From the IMG/VR virus record IMGVR_UViG_3300034170_000016, positions 1 to 41,739 of that record: a DNA stretch of 41,739 nucleotides, one strand, 5' to 3'. Below, piece by piece: positions 30,401 to 38,153 of this stretch (positions are counted from its first letter, which is position 1; every line of letters begins with the position of its first letter). The position numbers and the translations under genes are program-made. Origin of the DNA: a virus. Below the pieces are notes generated by a model, which was not told where the DNA came from, did no database searches, and saw nothing but the letters and a program-made list of their open reading frames with translations.

Positions 30401-32011
30401 CTATTGGAATAAGCCGGCGCGACGTTTGCGCGGTGCGTACAGGATCATAACCGCATCTGCGTAGTTCGGCGAGCGCGTGCCGTCCGGCGCCTTGTCGATC
30501 ACGATCTTGCCGATGGTGTTGGTATTATAGGTTGGCTGTGACAGTTCCTGCATCAGCTTGGCCAGGTCGCCAGGGTCAATGCTGTCTTTATCAAAGCTGA
30601 TGATGTCGGCGGGGTCGAACGCCATACCCTCATGTACAGCGCGATAAACGGCCTGGAACCGCAGGCGCAGCATCCACCACCCCTGGGCCTTGCGGTTCAT
30701 GAACATGTCGTCGTTGGTGCGTGCGTTGTGACCCCGGTCAGCTTTAATGAACACCCGGGTTGGGTCGATCACCTTACCTGACCCACGGAACCCATTGACG
30801 GTGTGCTGTGATAGGCGACCCTCGGCGCGTTGAGCGTTGATCACGCGGGCGTCACCCCTGGCGCCAGAACCCAAGCCGTCTTCGTCAAACTCCCACTCGT
30901 TGACGCCCTGCTGGTCTCCCAGCACGAACGCCTTTTGCACCGTCTCGAAAATGTCGCTGCCTTTGCCCGACCAGGCAGTTGCGTGCTTGAGGATCACGCC
31001 GCGACGCGATGCCCAGGCGTTCAAGTCGATACCCTCGTCAGCGATGTCCAGCGCGCCGCGTTGTTCGCCGCTGTCGCTGATGCCCAACTTCTTGTGTGCG
31101 TCTACCGCTGCCTGCACCCACTCGCTCGGGATCAGGACGCCCAGCGCCGATGCCGAGTAGTCTAGGTCGATTTCTTGCGCCACTAGCACCGGGTTGTTCA
31201 GCTTCTCGACGGTCTTGGCGTACCAGGCGTCATCCTTGCGCGGATCGCTGCGCCAATGGAAGGTGAACACGCGGTGGGGCTTGATGCTGAAACGCTTTTG
31301 GGCGAATGGGTTGCCCATGCCGTTGACCGATGAAATGTCGATCCGGCAGTTGGTGGTCTGCGACAGCGCAGCGTCAACCAGTAGCGGGCGCGCCAGGTGA
31401 GCCGCTTCGTCGACGATGTAGATTGAGGAACGCCCACCGCGCCCGATGTTGTCGCCCGCCTCACCCTTGATGATGCTGCCGGTTTCAGGGAACTCGATTT
31501 TCATGTGGGACGTGTGGTTACCAGACTTGTACCCGCCCCTGAATTCTTTGGGCAAGTGGTCGAGGAACATACGCCCCTTGTACAGCAGGCAGTCAGGGTC
31601 GCCGGCCTTGTCTACTAAGTCCTCTTTGCGCGACCCGAACCCGATGGCCATAGATTCGTTGAACAGGCAAAGCGTGCTGCTCAACGCCATTGCAACCACG
31701 CTGGCACCCATGTCGCGGCTCTTGTCGCTCAAGCCTGACTCGCCGCCGCGCCACATGCCGATAATCCAATCGCAAAATTCTTCCTGCCTCGGGAACAGGA
31801 TCAACGGAATGACAGCAGGTAGCCCACGCTCCACCAGGCGCGGGTCATACGTGACCCCCCAGTCGTTTATAAAGTCGATGGGGTTGTGCTTGTAGTGCAG
31901 CTTGAGCAACGGCACCTGGGATGGGTTGGCACGCAGGCGGCGCAACACCTCCACGCGGCGCTGGAAGATCGCCGCGTAGTCAGGGTTTTTCCAGTCCATC
32001 GCGTAGGTCAT
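30401..32011 (-). CDS. Terminase large subunit (536 aa)
   Basis: ATP-driven packaging motor and nuclease. The ATPase has a variant Walker [11 protein letters not shown] (95-104) and Walker [11 protein letters not shown] (196-205). The C-terminal RNase H-like nuclease has its metal-binding acids at ALDIADEG (320-327, Asp322) and FDEDGLGSG (375-383), with a third candidate acid in PNYADAVMI near the C-terminus. The start ATG overlaps the stop of the reading frame in front (CGATGACC). The small terminase is not directly adjacent: small genes lie between them. Confidence 0.9.
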   Translation of the reverse strand: MTYAMDWKNPDYAAIFQRRVEVLRRLRANPSQVPLLKLHYKHNPIDFINDWGVTYDPRLVERGLPAVIPLILFPRQEEFCDWIIGMWRGGESGLSDKSRDMGASVVAMALSSTLCLFNESMAIGFGSRKEDLVDKAGDPDCLLYKGRMFLDHLPKEFRGGYKSGNHTSHMKIEFPETGSIIKGEAGDNIGRGGRSSIYIVDEAAHLARPLLVDAALSQTTNCRIDISSVNGMGNPFAQKRFSIKPHRVFTFHWRSDPRKDDAWYAKTVEKLNNPVLVAQEIDLDYSASALGVLIPSEWVQAAVDAHKKLGISDSGEQRGALDIADEGIDLNAWASRRGVILKHATAWSGKGSDIFETVQKAFVLGDQQGVNEWEFDEDGLGSGARGDARVINAQRAEGRLSQHTVNGFRGSGKVIDPTRVFIKADRGHNARTNDDMFMNRKAQGWWMLRLRFQAVYRAVHEGMAFDPADIISFDKDSIDPGDLAKLMQELSQPTYNTNTIGKIVIDKAPDGTRSPNYADAVMILYAPRKRRAGLFQ

Positions 32012-32191
32012 CGTTTCAAGAACTCTTTGAAGTCGCGCTCGGTGCCAATGCGGTCAAACCATACGGCAAGCGCTGTCAGCACCGTGGCAGCGAACAGCCA
32101 GTCGTCGCGCAGCACTTGGCACAGTATGGCGCCAAGTGCTGCAGAGCGTTAGAACAGCAAGAACAACGCTTGCAACATACCAGGCGTTCAT
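32008..32191 (-). pseudogene. Small membrane protein gene split by a 34-bp palindrome
   Basis: The gene starts at ATG 32191 (overlapping the upstream stop, GTATGAAC) as MNAWYVASVVLAVLTLC. The frame in which it continues is a +1 shift. The second part (DDWLFAATVLTALAVWF... FKEFLKR) ends at TGA 32010-32008, overlapping the terminase start. If the perfect palindrome at 32109-32142 (34 bp) is left out, the two parts join in frame to a 49-aa protein with two membrane helices. As the DNA stands there are two overlapping ORFs: 32054-32191 (45 aa) and, from GTG 32115, 32008-32115 (35 aa). Whether the gene is broken, bypassed or truly two genes is open. Confidence 0.6.
32109..32142. repeat. Perfect 12-bp inverted repeat, 34-bp palindromic element
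   Basis: GCAGCACTTGGC (32109-32120), 10-bp loop, GCCAAGTGCTGC (32131-32142). It has a 2-bp GC flanking ambiguity, as an insertion with target duplication might have. It lies exactly at the reading-frame break of the small membrane gene. Confidence 0.9.
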
Positions 32192-32532
32192 ACCTGCAAC
32201 CCCGCGATGGCTGTAACGATTGCGCGACACTGCGCGTTGATCAGGTCTTGGGCAGTAGCCGGCAACGCGTATAGCACGTCACCGCGTCCGGCGTGGCTAC
32301 TCAACGCGCTTACCCCGTACTTACCCGTTTCCATCGTTACGTTGCCAGGCGCCTCTATCAGCAACTGCATGGCCTGGGTGATGTTGGTCAGCGGGTGCCA
32401 GTGGACGTACCGCACTTGCAGACCGTTACACGCGTCCACCCACTGGGTGCCGCAGCGTTCCCGTAGCTTGGTGCGATAGCCACACGCCTTGAGTGCTGCC
32501 ATGGTCAGTTCGATGTCTGCGCTGGTGCTCAT
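32188..32532 (-). CDS. Phage ABA-sandwich-like hypothetical protein (114 aa)
   Basis: A 114-residue protein. VRYVHWHPLTNITQAMQLL (41-59) and the C-terminal ATAQDLINAQCRAIVTAIAGL recall the small phage ABA sandwich proteins and NinX-like DUF2591 proteins, where W-x-P-x-T-x-x-x-x-A is followed by a C-terminal A-I-x-x-A helix. The match is by eye. The ATG overlaps the upstream stop (ACTATGAG). These proteins are common accessory genes without an established activity. Confidence 0.5.
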   Translation of the reverse strand: MSTSADIELTMAALKACGYRTKLRERCGTQWVDACNGLQVRYVHWHPLTNITQAMQLLIEAPGNVTMETGKYGVSALSSHAGRGDVLYALPATAQDLINAQCRAIVTAIAGLQV

Positions 32533-33053
32533 AGTGGTTTACCTTTCAGCATTCCAACAATTGATTTGTGCTGTTTAAACCGCTTGCGCATCAGTGCGCG
32601 CATCGACTTGTTAGCGGTTTCGAGTTCGGTGTTCTTTTTGCGCAGTTCCTCGTTTTCCAAGCGCAGCTTTTTGAACGCCTCACCTTTTAGGGTTGGCTGC
32701 ATCAACTTATTGATCTTGGCGTCACGCTTTGCAATTTCGTCTTGAAACAGCGCAACAGTGTTTTCGTGTTGCGCATTGGTCAGGTACTCATAGTACCGGC
32801 GCCGGTCGGCTTCCAGTTCGCTGCGTTGCGCGATCAGCACTGATGCAGCCTGCCAGCCCGCCCAGTAATCTGGGAACGGCACAGCGCGGTCGCTGGCTTC
32901 CCAGGCATTGCGGCATGCGTCTACGTCGGTTGGTGCTGCAACCTTTGGCAAGTTACCAAGCGGCCCATAGCACAACTGGCTAAGAGGTATGTCAACGCCT
33001 GACGAATCGAAATGGTCAGGGTGAGTCGGTACGTGCTGCTTACGTTCTGCCAT
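32529..33053 (-). CDS. Hypothetical coiled-coil protein (174 aa)
   Basis: Residues 1-75 hold a Trp/Tyr-rich region with a CRNAWEASDRAVPF...YWAGWQAA motif, as seen in many small phage proteins. The rest is a continuous coiled coil (SELEADRRRYYEYL, FQDEIAKRDAKINKL, KLRLENEELRKKNTELETANK) ending in a basic tail (RKRFKQHKS). A GGGAG site lies in the repeated leader. A second ATG, 5 bases upstream in another frame, gives a 40-odd residue ORF that looks like a shadow. Probably an oligomeric accessory protein; role unknown. Confidence 0.7.
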   Translation of the reverse strand: MAERKQHVPTHPDHFDSSGVDIPLSQLCYGPLGNLPKVAAPTDVDACRNAWEASDRAVPFPDYWAGWQAASVLIAQRSELEADRRRYYEYLTNAQHENTVALFQDEIAKRDAKINKLMQPTLKGEAFKKLRLENEELRKKNTELETANKSMRALMRKRFKQHKSIVGMLKGKPL

Positions 33054-33080
33054 GTCATGTTGCTCCCGTTGTGTGAGTGC
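33051..33080 (-). repeat. Leader direct repeat, downstream copy (30 bp)
   Basis: Differs from 33323-33352 at one base in 30. It contains the ribosome-binding site GGGAG and the ATGACATG start region of the 174-aa gene and abuts the motif at 33080-33092. Confidence 0.9.
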
Positions 33081-33092
33081 CGTTATTTACTG
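33080..33092 (-). promoter_or_regulatory. Operator-like motif copy (P4)
   Basis: CAGTAAATAACGG on the minus strand. The TAA is the stop of the upstream 59-aa gene. A TTGACA lies at 33114-33109, but no good -10 is found at 17 bp. Confidence 0.55.
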
Positions 33093-33262
33093 CCTTTACG
33101 CTCGGTGTTGTCAAGCCCGTGCGCGTCTGCTTTGTTCTCCGCGTGGATCATGCCCAGCATCCACATATGCCCCTTGTGGCTTGTTTCGGCCCACGGGTTG
33201 TCGTCCTGACTCTTGCTGTCGAGCCAGGCGTTCCAGCCAAGGTCGTAGGGCGTTAGTTTCAT
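33083..33262 (-). CDS. RMF/CrpP-like small protein (59 aa)
   Basis: A 59-residue protein with YDLGWNAWLDSKSQDDNPW (6-24) and HMWMLGMIHAENK (32-44). The spacing G-x-x-A...NP...W-x-x-G matches ribosome modulation factor and the phage/plasmid CrpP-like proteins, short two-helix proteins. The ATG at 33262 overlaps the stop of a 23-codon leader ORF (CCATGA); a longer in-frame start at 33325 is possible. It is flanked by two copies of a 30-bp leader repeat, so it looks like a cassette. RMF inactivates ribosomes by dimerisation; whether this one does is unknown. Confidence 0.6.
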   Translation of the reverse strand: MKLTPYDLGWNAWLDSKSQDDNPWAETSHKGHMWMLGMIHAENKADAHGLDNTERKGSK

Positions 33263-33330
33263 GGGTGGATCATCACGGGGTCGAAGCGGTTGGTGTGGTC
33301 CCCTGCTAAAGTCGTATTTGCACATGTCAT
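33259..33330 (-). CDS. Possible leader peptide (23 aa)
   Basis: ATG at 33330 follows GGGGG at good spacing and reads MTCANTTLAGDHTNRFDPV... for 23 codons. Its TGA overlaps the ATG of the RMF-like gene (ATGA). Similar text (HPDHFDSSGVDIP) opens the 174-aa protein behind the other leader copy, so the two may be related. It could act by translational coupling. Support is limited to this context. Confidence 0.4.
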   Translation of the reverse strand: MTCANTTLAGDHTNRFDPVMIHP

Positions 33331-33352
33331 GTTGCCCCCGTTGTGTGAGTGC
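33323..33352 (-). repeat. Leader direct repeat, upstream copy (30 bp)
   Basis: One mismatch to 33051-33080. With the motif at 33360-33372 it forms the upstream regulatory module of the RMF-like gene. Confidence 0.9.
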
Positions 33353-33354
33353 CC

Positions 33355-33384
33355 ATCGTACCGTTATTTACTGTCCTTCATCAA
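33355..33384 (-). promoter_or_regulatory. Motif-bearing promoter (P5)
   Basis: TTGATG (33384-33379), 18-bp spacer with CAGTAAATAACGG (33372-33360), then TACGAT (33360-33355). The small terminase stop TAA is part of the motif. Confidence 0.55.
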
Positions 33385-34137
33385 GAGCTGATATGCCTTG
33401 GCCGCTTCGATTGGATCGGTTGGCAGTGTTGCGATCACATCACCATCTTTTGGCGTCACGTCCAGCACGCGTTCCGTAAACATACCCAGCGCCCGTGCGA
33501 TGTTGGTACGAGCATCGTCCTGGCTGTTGGTCATGATCTGGATACCGTGCTGCGTCTGCTTAATGCCCGCGTACAGCCGGCGCCCCTGGCGCGTCAGTTT
33601 AGTCGTGTCGTGGATGTAGACGGTGCCAATACCCTCGCCCCGGCACTTGCGGCACTCTGGGTGCGGACGCTTCGTGAAGTCGAACCCAACGCCTCCCAGG
33701 TTCTCGGGCAGCGCCATGCGGTCCTTTGGCTTGGCGCGTGCGTTGCTGTCGATGCGCTCGGCCTGGACGTATGCAAATTCTTCCTCGTCGATGTACTGAT
33801 AGTGGTGACCACGGCCCCAGCAGTACCGGCAGCATCGACGCTGGTGGCTTGTCAGTTCGTTCGGGTCAGCCGTTGCGATATCCACCCAATGCTGCATGAC
33901 ATCTTGAATGCCCATCATGAGCTGTTTGTCGCTGCCAGCACGCAGCTTATCCAACGCAGCTTTAACCGCTGGCTTGTTTTTCAATCGCCACGCTGCGCCT
34001 TTAACCGTCTGGTCTGATTTCTTGCTGCAATCGTAACTCTTGCGATATGCGTCTGTTGCGTCGTCAGAAATGAAAAATAGCTCTGTAAATTTCTTCTGGT
34101 TCTCCGACAATCCCGCAAAAATAGCTTTCTTACTCAT
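33364..34137 (-). CDS. Terminase small subunit with zinc motif (257 aa)
   Basis: The N-terminal region LSENQKKFTELFFISDDATDAYRKSY (9-34) and GAAWRLKNKPAVKAALDKL is the DNA-binding domain of the Terminase_2 family. The middle carries a Cys/His cluster (CCRYCWGRGHH, then HPECRKCRGEG), a DnaJ-like double zinc motif found in part of that family. The helical C-terminus is for oligomerisation and large-subunit contact. The ATG at 34137 has GAGG upstream; a GTG two codons earlier is less likely. The gene lies beside the repeat-rich non-coding region, where a packaging site could be. Confidence 0.85.
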   Translation of the reverse strand: MSKKAIFAGLSENQKKFTELFFISDDATDAYRKSYDCSKKSDQTVKGAAWRLKNKPAVKAALDKLRAGSDKQLMMGIQDVMQHWVDIATADPNELTSHQRRCCRYCWGRGHHYQYIDEEEFAYVQAERIDSNARAKPKDRMALPENLGGVGFDFTKRPHPECRKCRGEGIGTVYIHDTTKLTRQGRRLYAGIKQTQHGIQIMTNSQDDARTNIARALGMFTERVLDVTPKDGDVIATLPTDPIEAAKAYQLLMKDSK

Positions 34138-34143
34138 GACCAC

Positions 34144-34463
34144 GCCTCACAGCTAAAAAGGTTACAGAAGCCGAAAATGTTTGTAACCCCATTTACCCCA
34201 ACAAAATCAAGCACTTAGCACTCGGGTTACAAGGTTACAAGTTTGTTAAAACCATTACGGCATAATATAAAAAACATTCTGTGTCGTATCATCACCCCAC
34301 CACCTCATACCTCTATTTCTTTTTCTGCTCGTACATACGGTATATCTTTTATTTGTAACCTTGTAACCTTTAGAGAAGAAAGAGTAAGAAAATCAGGGGT
34401 TTAGCAGGGTTACAAGTGGTCGCCGGTTTGTAACGGTTTGTGACCCCTTGTAACCTTTTTTAC
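34144..34463. other. AT-rich non-coding region with GGTTACAA iterons
   Basis: The only non-coding stretch longer than 300 bp. The 8-mer GGTTACAA or its complement occurs seven times exactly: 34181-34188, 34225-34232, 34233-34240, 34353-34360, 34361-34368, 34408-34415 and 34448-34455. Three more sites have one mismatch (34160, 34428, 34438). Two tandem pairs point toward each other (34225-34240 and 34353-34368) around a 112-bp core with A/T tracts. This could be an origin of replication with a DNA-unwinding region, a binding site for the adjacent small terminase (pac), or an operator. No ORF of note lies in it. Confidence 0.75.
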
Positions 34464-37085
34464 CTACTGCCCCAGCAACCGCAACTGCTGCTCTTTCTTG
34501 CTCATGTCCAGCAGCATGCGGATGCCCTCGTTGCTTGCGTTGCCCAGCTCCCCACGCTTCCACCAAATGCGATGCGTCTTCCCGTCCCACTTGAGCACTG
34601 TGTCCATCTGCGAGAAACCCATGCGACTCAACATGTGGTTGAGCGTGTTCGTCTTCGGTATCTCGATCCCGTCCTGCACACAGACGGTCTTCATAGCCGC
34701 TGTCAGCGCGCTGGAGCTTAAAACGGACGGATGTACACCCACGGCCCCGCCTTCGATAATTTGACGCGCCACGGCCTCAGCAGCGTCTTCGCCGCTGCTG
34801 CGCATTTCGATCTTCTCGGCAGTATGTGGTGCACCAGCGTTTGGACGAAATGCTTCGCTGACTTGATACTCGGTGAGGAATTTGCGCCACTCGCCGCGCT
34901 GCGCATTCATGCTGGCAAAGATCAAATCAAAATGCGCAACAAGTTGTTCGGCTGACATGCCCAACGCGCTGCGTAATGACTGGATGCTGCTATAGGGGGA
35001 AAAGATCACCCACCAGCGACGGTCGCTGTCTTCAAGCGGCACCGCGTCCACAAAGTTCGTGAAGGCAAGATAGTTGGTAACGTTTACGATGTTGCGTGCA
35101 AAGGTCGTACCCTTCCGGTTGATAGACAGCCGGTCGTTACTGATCGGCTCCTTGAGGTTGTTGGCCACGCTGTAACGCTTGCGCCCGGTGATCATGATTT
35201 CCTCAAAGCCTGTGACGCACGTACCTTCTGCCCAGTCGTTAAAGTCAGCGCACAGCAGCGCCGGCCCAATACTGCCCACGTTGGTGTCACCCATGGCAGC
35301 ACGAAGCGCACTCACCAGCATTGACTTGCCGTCACCCTGGCAACCTTTGAGCAGTGGCGCATAACGCACCTTGCGCCCGGGGTTCTGCACGCACCAGGCC
35401 AGGAAGTCGATAAAGTTGGTGTACACCTCGGGCCGGTTGCCGCAGAACGCCTGGATGTGACGTAGGAAGGCGTTAATGCCGTCCAGGCCAGGTTGGGTGT
35501 AGTGCTGGGCAACCTCGGGCAAGTTGGTCGGGCTGTAGGTGTTAGCCAGCCACCGTGCCTCTTGGCGGAACACGGGCTGCTCCCCGGGCATGTACATGCT
35601 GTCTGTCACGGTAGCAACGTTCCAACGTTCCAGGCACCACTTGGCTGCGTCCTCGCGATCACCGTTCGGGCGCTGGGGCATCATGCGGTTGTACTGGGCA
35701 TTGAACCCCACACGCGAAAGCATGCTAGCCGACTTGAGGTCGAAGAACGCATCGGCCGCGAGCACGTACACATGCTGGTTGGCCCACTCGGGCACCATCG
35801 GCGCGTCGTCGGCTTCCACCTTGCGCACCCGTACCATTTCCCGGCAATCGCTGATAGACACGGGGAACAGCCATTCCTTGAAGCGCGTGCGGATCGCACT
35901 GGCCAGGAAGTCGCGGTCAAGGGTTTCAATGCTGGCGTCGTGCGCGATTGCCGGTATCACCTCGTTGCGCATCTGCGCGTCGTCCTCGGCTTCGTTGATC
36001 AACTGCAGGTACTGGGCGCGGGTGGTCGATGCCTGGATGGTGGTGGCGACTTGCAGCACCTGTTGCACGGGTGCGTCCTGCAGTACGTTGGATTGGCGCG
36101 GGAGCATTTCGCGGATTGATAGCTGCAGCCACGTTTCGTTCCCCCGGCGCTCGTACCACTTCGGCCGCACAAGGGACGACTGCAGCATGAGGCGTTCAAT
36201 ACGTGCCGCGTCGCACCCAGTCCAGAACGCAAGCTGTGCGATCAACGCTGCGTCGGCTTCGGATTCGCCATACGGCGCGCCCTTGGTCCCGGTGTCGGTG
36301 TACGTCTTGGCCAACACGGCTACGTTGCGGGTCCACAGGTCAGCGAACGATGCTGAGCCGGTAAGCGCACTTCGACCGCCACGACTTGCCATGGCGCGGC
36401 GGATCAACTCACCGTCGTCGGTGGGGCCGTTCCAGTCGGCGCGCGGACCGTCACCCAGGTGCGTGCCTGGCGCGAGCGCGTCGCGGGGGAAGATGTCCAG
36501 CACCATGCGTTGAACCGCAAGCGTGTGGTCAGTATCGGCGTTGCCCCAGGCTTGGCCAGTGAGCCCCAGGCACGCACCGCGCTTCCCGCTGTAGAACTCC
36601 CATTTGTTACCAGGGTTCGCGGCGAGCCATTCGCGCGTTGGGCGCGTGCGGTGTTCTTCTGGCACCTGACCACGGCCAAAGAAGTGCAAGCCGCGACCGC
36701 TGGAACTGTACTCACAGAACGCACCCGGCAGCTCGTTGTAGAACTTGACGGCCTGGGCGGTCCAAGTGGTCTGGTCTTCGCTCACGCACTCGTCACCGTC
36801 GAGGAACCAGTAACCACAGCCCTCGGTGAACATGAACCCCAGCGCGTACTTGGCGCCGTCAAATGCGGCTTGGTGCAGTGCCAGGTCCATGACGGCCTGA
36901 TCGTATGTGCGCCAGGCTTCGGGCACCTGGGCGTCCATGCCAGCTATGCGGCCGGTTTCAGGATCAAGACGGCGATCAGGCCAGATGGGCACTTTGTGGT
37001 ATTTGCGTTCGGCGGCAACCCAAGTCAGGCGCCATACGAACCATTGAGGGGCGGCGGTCATACCCGCCAGTGCTGTTCTAAGCAT
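34464..37085 (-). CDS. PrimPol-SF3 helicase replication protein (873 aa)
   Basis: A fused primase-polymerase/helicase of the NrS-1/D5 type. N-terminal PrimPol: PQWFVWRL (13-20), metal-binding FLDGDE (94-99; Asp96, Asp98) and SSSGRGLHFFG (127-137), the S-x-H-type nucleotide motif. A helical bundle follows (SEADAALIAQLAFWTGC, then SLVRPKWYERRG), as in NrS-1-like proteins. The C-terminal SF3 helicase has Walker A GCQGDGKS (581-588), VTGFEEI and DSDRRWWVI with a likely arginine finger. It may start DNA synthesis for the family B polymerase. The start is uncertain: 37085 or 37061 (MTAAPQWF), neither with a strong site. It ends beside the iteron region. Confidence 0.85.
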   Translation of the reverse strand: MLRTALAGMTAAPQWFVWRLTWVAAERKYHKVPIWPDRRLDPETGRIAGMDAQVPEAWRTYDQAVMDLALHQAAFDGAKYALGFMFTEGCGYWFLDGDECVSEDQTTWTAQAVKFYNELPGAFCEYSSSGRGLHFFGRGQVPEEHRTRPTREWLAANPGNKWEFYSGKRGACLGLTGQAWGNADTDHTLAVQRMVLDIFPRDALAPGTHLGDGPRADWNGPTDDGELIRRAMASRGGRSALTGSASFADLWTRNVAVLAKTYTDTGTKGAPYGESEADAALIAQLAFWTGCDAARIERLMLQSSLVRPKWYERRGNETWLQLSIREMLPRQSNVLQDAPVQQVLQVATTIQASTTRAQYLQLINEAEDDAQMRNEVIPAIAHDASIETLDRDFLASAIRTRFKEWLFPVSISDCREMVRVRKVEADDAPMVPEWANQHVYVLAADAFFDLKSASMLSRVGFNAQYNRMMPQRPNGDREDAAKWCLERWNVATVTDSMYMPGEQPVFRQEARWLANTYSPTNLPEVAQHYTQPGLDGINAFLRHIQAFCGNRPEVYTNFIDFLAWCVQNPGRKVRYAPLLKGCQGDGKSMLVSALRAAMGDTNVGSIGPALLCADFNDWAEGTCVTGFEEIMITGRKRYSVANNLKEPISNDRLSINRKGTTFARNIVNVTNYLAFTNFVDAVPLEDSDRRWWVIFSPYSSIQSLRSALGMSAEQLVAHFDLIFASMNAQRGEWRKFLTEYQVSEAFRPNAGAPHTAEKIEMRSSGEDAAEAVARQIIEGGAVGVHPSVLSSSALTAAMKTVCVQDGIEIPKTNTLNHMLSRMGFSQMDTVLKWDGKTHRIWWKRGELGNASNEGIRMLLDMSKKEQQLRLLGQ

Positions 37086-37140
37086 GGCTGCGTGCCACGT
37101 TGTAGGTATTGAGCATTGTCATGTGCCTTATAGTTGAACG

Positions 37141-37217
37141 AAAAAGCCCGAAGGGGTCACGGATAGCTGCCAAGCTCCACCGGTCAGTACCGGCGCCGTG
37201 ACCCCTTCGGGCTTTTT
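37141..37217. terminator. Bidirectional terminator with 22-bp perfect inverted repeat
   Basis: AAAAAGCCCGAAGGGGTCACGG (37141-37162; given here in parts as A5, GCCCGAAGGGGTCACGG) and its exact complement at 37196-37217, with a T5 tail on each strand. The 33-bp centre holds a smaller hairpin CCGGT-CAGT-ACCGG (37180-37193). It isolates the PrimPol gene from the accessory genes. Confidence 0.8.
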
Positions 37218-37268
37218 ACTGGTTTGTTTGAACTTGGCCCGCCGAGTGTCCCACGTAACGGATGGGGG

Positions 37269-37535
37269 TTACAAGACGTTGCGCAGTACCGCGAGCATGT
37301 ACAACTGCTCGCGGCGGGCAAGATGAACAAACGTCAGCGCTTGAATGGACGGGTCCGTGTTGCGTGCATCCTGCAGGCTGCGGCCTGGCGCACCTGCTCT
37401 ACCTGCAGCCTTGAAAAATATCTGACGTACTCGCCCCACCGACAACCCTGTGCGTCTCGCCTCCGATGCGTATGAAGCACCGGAATGCACACGTTTAAAT
37501 ATTTCGATGTCGCGCTCACTGGTCTGCTTTTTCAT
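37269..37535 (-). CDS. Sigma-like HTH protein (88 aa)
   Basis: An 88-residue protein with a helix-turn-helix at about residues 7-35: SERDIEIFKRVHSGASYAS followed by EARRTGLSVGRVRQIFFKA, the pattern of sigma70-r4/HTH_38-type domains. The C-terminus is helical and basic. The ATG at 37535 is preferred because TAGGTGA stands just upstream. It lies last in the accessory operon before the strong terminator. It could be a transcription regulator or a replication-initiator accessory. Confidence 0.65.
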   Translation of the reverse strand: MKKQTSERDIEIFKRVHSGASYASEARRTGLSVGRVRQIFFKAAGRAGAPGRSLQDARNTDPSIQALTFVHLARREQLYMLAVLRNVL

Positions 37536-37540
37536 GCGGA

Positions 37541-38143
37541 TCACCTACCCATACTGTCCGGATTGTCACGCCACGACTTGTCGAGTTTGAGGTCTGCCAC
37601 TTCGCGCCACAGTCGTTGAACTTCATGCCGCAACATTTCCTTTTCGGGGTCAATGTCTCGCAGGCTGTCACGATCTGGCACCACCGCTACCGGCGCGGCC
37701 TGCTCGGCGTAGAGTTTTCGAGTTCGGTACTCCCAATCGGCAACCATGGGGACGCGAACGTAATCGTCATGCGCTTCTTTTGTGCAGTCATTCCACTTGC
37801 TGGGCCAGGCGCCCCTGTCCCATGTTGGGTGCGTCATGTACTGCCACGCCACCGGCTCGCCCTCGCCCTGGGGCTGGGCGCCTGGCCTGCGGTAGACTGG
37901 AAATGCGTCGTCATGGTCGGCCGCATTGCATCGATAAGGATTGCCGTCAACATCGACACGCATATAGGTGAAAGGCGTTTCCGGTACAGCGGGCGCAATC
38001 ACTTCGCTTGACGCGCCATTGGCCTGCTCGCACATGGCTTCCCAAAAATCGAACGCACCAGCGCCGCAAATGCGCGCACGGGTTGCGATAAGTTCTGCCA
38101 GTTCGTCGGACAGTTCGCGGGGGAAGGTTATTTGCTTGGTCAT
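37541..38143 (-). CDS. Hypothetical phage protein (200 aa)
   Basis: A 200-residue soluble protein. The N-terminal helix reads ITFPRELSDELAELIATRAR. In the middle, PVAWQYMTHPTWDRGAWPSKW and VRVPMVADWEYRTRKLYAEQA resemble the short conserved stretches of phage Eaa1/DUF551-like accessory proteins, where VAW...W...C and YxxxPxxxxxY...LY recur. The C-terminus is a coiled coil (EKEMLRHEVQRLWREVADLK). The ATG at 38143 carries the leader GGCGAACGAC. A longer reading frame upstream is a shadow of the preceding gene. No function is known to me. Confidence 0.7.
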   Translation of the reverse strand: MTKQITFPRELSDELAELIATRARICGAGAFDFWEAMCEQANGASSEVIAPAVPETPFTYMRVDVDGNPYRCNAADHDDAFPVYRRPGAQPQGEGEPVAWQYMTHPTWDRGAWPSKWNDCTKEAHDDYVRVPMVADWEYRTRKLYAEQAAPVAVVPDRDSLRDIDPEKEMLRHEVQRLWREVADLKLDKSWRDNPDSMGR

Positions 38144-38153
38144 GTCGTTCGCC
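38139..38153 (-). repeat. Leader direct repeat (15 bp), downstream copy
   Basis: GGCGAACGACATGAC on the minus strand, identical to 39056-39070. Contains the start codon of the 200-aa gene. Confidence 0.85.

Noticed and set aside
32008-32191. T4 gene 60-type translational bypass as the firm explanation
   Set aside because: Take-off and landing codons (TGC and CGC) do not match and no stop codon follows the take-off site; kept only as one possibility.
33012-33058. Alternative start at 33058 giving a 40-odd residue ORF
   Set aside because: The frame from 33053 gives a full-length protein with coiled coil; the other product has no recognisable features.
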